Assembly (NCBI GenBank): GCA_025353435.1
Contig: JANXQR010000590.1
Coordinates: 1 to 8,845 of the forward strand
Reading direction: 5' to 3'
Source: Acidobacteriota bacterium
Lineage (GTDB): Bacteria > Acidobacteriota > Terriglobia > Terriglobales > Acidobacteriaceae
DNA length: 8,845 nt
Each line of letters starts with the position of its first letter. Positions within the stretch are counted from its first letter, which is position 1. The position numbers were made by a program, and so were the translations under genes. The notes under the pieces were generated by a model that did no database searches, was not told the origin of the DNA, and saw only the letters and a list, made by a program, of their open reading frames with translations. Shown in pieces: positions 5,714 through 8,845 of the stretch.

Positions 5714-6349
5714 GTGGCGCACAAAGTGGATGTGAAGGAAGCGATTCGAAGCGGCGATGCTGTGGCGTTGCGGCGTTTGCTGAGCGAGGATGCGTCGCTG
5801 GCCAACGCGCTCATCCGCTGGGGAAAGAACAATTCTCTGCGCACGCATCCGCTGCACTTTGTTTCGGACATGCTGTTCGAGGGGGCGCTTGCCAAGGGCC
5901 GGGAGTTGCCGCTGATTAACGCGCTGATTGAAGCGGGGGCGGATCTCGATTTTCAGCCCAGCGAGAAGAGCGACTCGCCGCTGATTGGTGCGGCAAGCCT
6001 GGGAGCTGAAGAGGTTGGGCTGAGGCTGCTGGACGCCGGAGCACGGCCGGAGCTGCGCGGGATCTTTGGGGAGACGGCGCTGCATTGGGCGGCGCTTCTT
6101 GGCGAGGATCGGCTGGCGGCGAAACTGATTGCCGGCTCTGAACTGGACCTTGCGGACACCCAATACAATTCACCGCCGCTTGGGTGGGCGATTCACGCTC
6201 GTTACGACCCGCCCGCCGGGAGCACAGGACGGCAGGTGGAGGTAGCGGCTCTGCTGGTTGCGGCCGGGGCAAGGATCGATCCTCATCGGCTTGAATTTGC
6301 GCGAGCGCAAGGAGACGCACAAATGATTGCGATTCTCAGCAGAAAGTGA
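5714..6349 (+). CDS. Ankyrin-repeat protein
   Basis: 211 aa from GTG 5714, chosen because GGAG (5702-5705) stands eight bases upstream; TTG 5687 is possible but lacks a ribosome binding site. The protein is a stack of about five ankyrin-type helix pairs: DVKEAIRSGDAVALRRLLSE (6-25), LINALIEAGADLDF (67-80), SPLIGAASLGAEEVGLRLLDAGA (88-110), ETALHWAALLGEDRLAAKLIAG (120-141) and EVAALLVAAGARID (176-189). The TALHWAA and LLxAGAxxD signatures are unmistakable. There is no signal peptide or catalytic motif, so it is probably a cytosolic protein-binding scaffold. It is flanked by two paralogous small-protein genes on the same strand (131 bases after one, 81 before the other). The frame continues upstream across a TGA into a coding-like stretch, so the ancestral protein may have been about 50 residues longer. 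Confidence 0.85.
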   Translation: MAHKVDVKEAIRSGDAVALRRLLSEDASLANALIRWGKNNSLRTHPLHFVSDMLFEGALAKGRELPLINALIEAGADLDFQPSEKSDSPLIGAASLGAEEVGLRLLDAGARPELRGIFGETALHWAALLGEDRLAAKLIAGSELDLADTQYNSPPLGWAIHARYDPPAGSTGRQVEVAALLVAAGARIDPHRLEFARAQGDAQMIAILSRK

Positions 6350-6401
6350 GTGTCTGCTGCACATGAGTGAGACGCACGTCACATCGCAAAAGCGAATCCT
6401 C

Positions 6402-6434
6402 ATGGAGACTGAGGTCTCTGGAGGGTCGAAATGA
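6402..6434 (+). other. 10-codon leader ORF overlapping the start of small protein B
   Basis: ATG 6402 opens a frame reading METEVSGGSK and stops at TGA 6432-6434, which overlaps the ATG of the next gene (ATGA at 6431-6434). Such stop-start overlaps often couple translation. Its first 13 bases (ATGGAGACTGAGG) match the start of small-protein gene A (ATGGACGCTGAGG) at 11 positions. There is no Shine-Dalgarno before it, so it may not be translated. Confidence 0.2.
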
Positions 6435-6625
6435 TTGCTGAATGCTTGGAAACGGTAACTCAGGAACATGCAGTCCGTGTGGAAGAAAACCTGGAACAGC
6501 CTTTAACTGCGATGATGGCGCTGCGTGAACTGTATGAGCTGCTGGAGGACTACGCGCCCGTGTGGTACAGCGAAGAAGCGCATTATCGCGCAAGGGCAGC
6601 GTTGGGGCAGAGGACCGTTCATTAA
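6431..6625 (+). CDS. Small protein, paralogue B of the ankyrin cluster
   Basis: 64 aa, probably cytosolic. TGGAGGG six bases before the ATG is a strong ribosome binding site. The ungapped full-length alignment with the 66-aa protein at 5382-5582 confirms both starts: shared M1, A3, E4 and E7, the block A-L-R-E-L-Y-E-L-L-E (30-39), then P43, W45-Y46, E49, A54, A57-L58 and Q60. N-terminal residues 8-27 differ almost completely between the two copies, while the helix-turn-helix-like core is kept, so the core is probably the functional part. It lies 81 bases downstream of the ankyrin gene, with no obvious terminator between, and is the last gene of the plus-strand cluster. Function unknown. Confidence 0.8.
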   Translation: MIAECLETVTQEHAVRVEENLEQPLTAMMALRELYELLEDYAPVWYSEEAHYRARAALGQRTVH

Positions 6626-6832
6626 ATAGTTTTGCAGGTCAGAGCTACTGGGCCGATGGCACGAGGGCGTGCTGAGCTGTAGTCGCTGATGTTGGGACGC
6701 TGAATGGGCAGAGGGCTAGCGGTAGCCGGTGATTTACGCCCGCGGGGTGCGAGCAAGCGTTCAATCGCCCAATAAGAAACAGAAATGCAAGTTCAACAAA
6801 AAAGAATACTCGCCAGGTTCGAGCGATCCCAC

Positions 6833-6853
6833 TCATCGCAAAAATCGCGATGA
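6833..6853. terminator. Hairpin between convergent genes
   Basis: TCATCGC (6833-6839) and GCGATGA (6847-6853) are perfect 7-base arms around AAAAATC. It lies 47 bases past the end of the minus-strand DUF3574 gene and about 200 bases past the plus-strand small-protein gene. There is no T-run on either side, so terminator activity is only likely, not sure. The rest of the convergent spacer (6626-6900) holds no gene that I can support. Confidence 0.3.
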
Positions 6854-6900
6854 ATGGGGCACAGTTTCTTCCCCCGTGGGTCAGCAACGTCGGTGGGAGA

Positions 6901-7368
6901 CTAAAAAGATACGTCGGCGGGTTGGGTGACTCTCAAGACGGACTGGTCGCCGGTGAGCTTCTTCCAGGCGGTGCGAATGGCGTCGACCTTGTCGCGGTTC
7001 TGCTGGGTATCAAGGTAGTCGATGATGAGGAGTTTGGAGCGGAGGCGCTCGGGTGTGGTTTGAGCCTTGCCCTGCCATTGGCCATAGACGTCGAGGACGC
7101 TGAGGCCGTCAGGAAAGCGCGGAGTGACTTCGCGGTCGAGGAATTCGCGCCAGCGGGCCTCGGATATGCCCTGGTCAGGTTTGTCTGCGTATCCAAGACC
7201 GAAATAGAGCTTGGTGTCGACCCAGCCCTGAGTAGCGCCGGGATGCGAGGGATCACCGGTGAGGGTGGGAGCGGTGGCGGCTGGAACTGCGGTGGGCCGA
7301 TGGTCTATGCAGGCCGTTAGCGCCAGAGTGATGGACGCGACGGCGATGAATAGTTGACGAGCCCGCAT
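6901..7368 (-). CDS. DUF3574-family lipoprotein
   Basis: 155 aa. A lipoprotein signal peptide (residues 1-20) ends in LTAC with C20 as the lipidation site, followed by a Pro/Ala/Thr-rich tether (23-47). The folded part matches the DUF3574 pattern: WVDTKLYFGLGY (49-60), RWREFLDREVTPRFPDGLSV (72-91), LDVYGQW (92-98) and SKLLIIDY (111-118). The function of the family is unknown; it should be anchored to a membrane and face the periplasm. The ATG at 7368 has GGGGAG five bases upstream; an in-frame ATG six codons earlier lies before that site and was rejected. The gene follows the DUF427 gene on the same strand after a REP-like hairpin pair, so it is probably transcribed separately. Confidence 0.85.
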   Translation of the reverse strand: MRARQLFIAVASITLALTACIDHRPTAVPAATAPTLTGDPSHPGATQGWVDTKLYFGLGYADKPDQGISEARWREFLDREVTPRFPDGLSVLDVYGQWQGKAQTTPERLRSKLLIIDYLDTQQNRDKVDAIRTAWKKLTGDQSVLRVTQPADVSF

Positions 7369-7385
7369 TGGTTCTCCCCGGCGCA

Positions 7386-7451
7386 AAAAATCCCTCAGGG
7401 GCTAGAGCCCCGCTCATTTTCTTGGCTTAAGCTGCACGGCTGCGGCCATGC
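7386..7451. repeat. REP-like double hairpin
   Basis: Hairpin 1: GGGGC (7398-7402) and GCCCC (7407-7411) around TAGA, flanked by CCCTCA and GCTCA. Hairpin 2: GCACGGC (7434-7440) and GCCATGC (7445-7451) around TGCG, with one mismatch (a G-U pair in minus-strand RNA). The order, GGGGCT-AGCCCC followed by CACGGCTG-GCC, resembles a two-hairpin intergenic repeat that I associate with Acidobacteriota; this is from memory. On the minus strand hairpin 1 is followed after eight bases by TTTTTT, so it may also end the DUF427 transcript. Confidence 0.55.
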
Positions 7452-7472
7452 CCATTTCATGGCGTCCGCGAG

Positions 7473-7757
7473 TTACGGTTCGATGTCGACGCCGCGCCAG
7501 AAGGCGACGTAGCCTTTGATTTTGCGGGCAGCAGGCTTGGGGTCGGGATAGTACCAGGCGGCGTCAGGATTGTCCTGCCCGTCGATGAGCAGGCTCATGT
7601 AGCGCGCCTGGCCCTTCCAGGGGCAGGTGGAGGTTGTGGAGCTGGGGCGAAAGTATTCGCGCTTGAGGCTGGATTCAGGAAAGTAGGTGTTTCCTTCGAC
7701 CGTCTCGATGACATCGCTTTCGGCAATGACCTTGCCGTTCCAGAGAGCTCGGGGCAT
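7473..7757 (-). CDS. DUF427 (NTP_transf_9) family protein
   Basis: 94 aa, the usual size of this family. Diagnostic motifs in order: WNGKVIAES (6-14), EGNTYFP (21-27), STCPWKGQARYMSL (43-56), AAWYYPDPKPAA (66-77) and IKGYVAFWRGV (80-90). The Cys-Pro-Trp-Lys-Gly block and the W-Y-Y-P-x-P block are the conserved core. The family is widespread in bacteria and its activity is not established. There is no signal peptide, so it is cytosolic. The ATG at 7757 has GGAAG seven bases upstream and the family's conserved N-terminus begins at once; a frame extension to 7823 adds 22 residues that cross a hairpin and was rejected. Confidence 0.88.
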   Translation of the reverse strand: MPRALWNGKVIAESDVIETVEGNTYFPESSLKREYFRPSSTTSTCPWKGQARYMSLLIDGQDNPDAAWYYPDPKPAARKIKGYVAFWRGVDIEP

Positions 7758-7792
7758 AGGGTGACTTCCAATGAAACAAAAACGCGCCCATG

Positions 7793-7816
7793 CGCCGGAC
7801 CCGAGAGGATCCGGCG
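7793..7816 (-). terminator. Likely terminator after the secreted Cys-protein gene
   Basis: CGCCGGA (7793-7799) and TCCGGCG (7810-7816) form a perfect 7-bp stem with a 10-base loop. On the minus strand it is followed by CATGGGCGCG and then TTTTTG. It lies 76 bases past the stop of the gene at 7893-8216 and before the DUF427 start. The distance to the T-run is longer than ideal. A second small hairpin, CCCGC/GCGGG (7874-7878, 7884-7888), sits right after that stop codon. Confidence 0.4.
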
Positions 7817-7892
7817 AGGGCAATCGTTATGACACTAGCAGAGTTTAGGAATGGGGTCGAGGCTGCTTTGAGTCCCGCGTGGTGCGGGGAAC

Positions 7893-8216
7893 CTACTTAG
7901 CCTCGGCGATGGAATCGATGTGGACGCTTTTTCCGCTGGCATCGGCCTTGGCAGTGATGGTGACCTTGCTGCCGAGATAGTCCTTGACGGATTCGGGATT
8001 GTCGATCTTCCAGACTTCCTTCTTGCTTTCGTCAACGAAGACAGGGGCCATGCCGCCATCGACGCACTTCTTGACGCAGGCTGCACCGGAGCCGGCGTGC
8101 TTGACGCCACACATGGAGTCGGAGATGTAGCCATTGATGGTGGTGGAATCAGCGGCGCGGGCTGCGATGGCGCCAAACGATATGGCGATGACTAATGTAG
8201 CGATGATGCGTTTCAA
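7893..8216 (-). CDS. Small secreted Cys-containing protein, TTG start
   Basis: 107 aa. The start is TTG 8216, with GGAGG six bases upstream; the longer reading from ATG 8300 puts 28 non-protein-like residues before the signal peptide and was rejected. A Sec signal peptide (1-22: KR, then IIATLVIAISFGAIAARA) precedes a domain of about 85 residues. The first half has SDSMCGVKHAG (32-42) and ACVKKCVDGGMAPVFV (46-61), with Cys at 36, 47 and 51 and His 40, a possible metal or disulfide site. The second half (KIDNPESVKDYLGSKVTITAKADASGKSVHIDSI, 70-103, here split by turns) has the beta-pattern of a small OB-like barrel. I have seen similar secreted proteins in Acidobacteriota but know no named function. 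It follows the unknown gene at 8306-8809 by 89 bases and probably has its own promoter. Confidence 0.8.
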   Translation of the reverse strand: MKRIIATLVIAISFGAIAARAADSTTINGYISDSMCGVKHAGSGAACVKKCVDGGMAPVFVDESKKEVWKIDNPESVKDYLGSKVTITAKADASGKSVHIDSIAEAK

Positions 8217-8305
8217 GTGAAACCTCCAGTTGGGGGATACTGTGGTGCCATCTACCATCATCCTACCCTGGGGTGGATAGAGCAAGGGCTGGCGGGGCAA
8301 AACCG

Positions 8306-8809
8306 TTATGGCTTTTGAGGATACGCAAATTCCGGTGAATCGGTGACGGGGGCGGGCGGGTTGCGGCGGGCGCGCATGGCCTCAACGTTTTTGAGGACAG
8401 CATCATAGCGGCTGGCGGCGGCGGGGTAGCGCTTGATGAGGTCGGACGTCTTGGAGAGGAACGTTGGGGTTCGCTGGCGGATGCCTTCGAGGATGGGGGC
8501 GAGCTTGGCGAGGAGCAGGAAGCCCTCGGCGTTGCAATCGACGAAGAGCTCGGCGGACACGGAGCCGTGCAGGACGAGGGCGGCGGCCATCTCCCAGTAG
8601 GTGAGGACCTGGCGCAGGAAGGCGTTGTGGGGGTCAGCGGGGTTCATGGCAACGGCGAAGTAGTCGTCGGCAGTCGCTGGCCAGAACTCGCCGACGACCC
8701 AGGCGCGGGCTTGGCGCATCACGGTTTCGCGGCGAAGTTCGTAGAGCCTGAGGATGATTTCCGCGTCGGCGGGTGAAGCGAGCATGCGCTCTTTCTGCAT
8801 CGGTTCCAT
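8306..8809 (-). CDS. Conserved-looking cytosolic protein of unknown function
   Basis: 167 aa, mostly alpha-helical, with no signal peptide. Visible blocks: DAEIILRLYELRRETVMRQA (15-34), EFWPATADDYFAVA (41-54), NAFLRQVLTYWEMAAALVLHG (62-82, Trp and aromatic-rich), AELFVDCNAEGFLLLAKLAPI (86-106), and a basic, Pro-rich tail (147-167). GGAG stands seven bases before the ATG at 8809; Met 4 is an alternative start. The codon pattern is that of a real gene and the helix periodicity is good. I do not recognise the family with confidence. It is the most upstream gene of the minus-strand run in this window; what lies beyond 8845 is unknown. Confidence 0.78.
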   Translation of the reverse strand: MEPMQKERMLASPADAEIILRLYELRRETVMRQARAWVVGEFWPATADDYFAVAMNPADPHNAFLRQVLTYWEMAAALVLHGSVSAELFVDCNAEGFLLLAKLAPILEGIRQRTPTFLSKTSDLIKRYPAAASRYDAVLKNVEAMRARRNPPAPVTDSPEFAYPQKP

Positions 8810-8845
8810 TATTGGTCTCCGGGGTCAATGGTACCGGAGTGAGGT

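Noticed and set aside
5467..5919. 150-codon plus-strand ORF overlapping small protein A and the ankyrin gene
   Set aside because: Cys/Arg/Gly-rich shadow frame across two better supported genes.
5438..6163. 241-codon minus-strand ORF opposite the ankyrin cluster
   Set aside because: Gln/Arg-rich antisense shadow without start signals; the plus strand has ankyrin signatures.
6645..6929. Small ORFs on both strands in the convergent spacer
   Set aside because: No ribosome binding site or protein-like pattern; one runs into the 3' end of the DUF3574 gene.
7920..8195. Plus-strand 91-codon ORF opposite the secreted Cys-protein gene
   Set aside because: Antisense shadow; the minus strand has signal peptide, ribosome binding site and Cys motif.

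Overview
The window looks like chromosomal DNA from a GC-rich soil bacterium, most likely an Acidobacteriota (Terriglobia-type) genome. This is inferred from the gene content (a Tat-exported sugar isomerase-like protein, an exported DUF255 thioredoxin-like protein, a small secreted Cys protein, DUF427 and DUF3574) and from intergenic hairpin repeats that resemble those I associate with that phylum. No search was run, so the taxonomy is inference. There is no tRNA, rRNA, CRISPR array, transposase or integrase that I can see.

Left part (1-1536): a Tat-exported sugar phosphate isomerase/epimerase-like TIM-barrel protein (7-900, +). About 640 bases without a convincing gene follow. They hold two 14-bp palindromes (one close to the CRP/FNR consensus), a strong orphan intrinsic terminator at 1164-1195, an AT-rich stretch, a hairpin repeat (1412-1480) and a 22-bp tandem duplication. 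The layout (operator-like site, no ORF, terminator) makes 1030-1195 a candidate small-RNA locus.

Centre-left (1537-3221): two minus-strand genes, a stand-alone response-regulator receiver domain (1537-1914) with a good promoter, and a secreted protein of unknown function (2114-2839) whose promoter is straddled by a perfect inverted repeat. The divergent intergenic region before 3222 holds a coding-like stretch with no good gene start (2898-3110), possibly a relic or a repeat.

Centre (3222-6625, all +): a large exported DUF255/YyaL-like thioredoxin-fold protein with a WCHWC motif, then a 348-base gap, then a compact cluster: a 66-aa small protein, a 35-codon ORF, an ankyrin-repeat protein and a 64-aa small protein. 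The two small proteins are diverged paralogues that align without gaps over their whole shared length and flank the ankyrin gene. The 35-codon ORF lies in the ankyrin reading frame and is separated from it by one TGA. This cluster is the most interesting part of the window.

Right part (6901-8809, all -): four small genes, each with its own ribosome binding site and with hairpins between them: an unknown cytosolic protein (8306-8809), a secreted Cys-containing small protein starting at TTG (7893-8216), a DUF427 protein (7473-7757) and a DUF3574 lipoprotein (6901-7368). A REP-like double hairpin lies between the last two. They read as a run of small accessory genes rather than one pathway.
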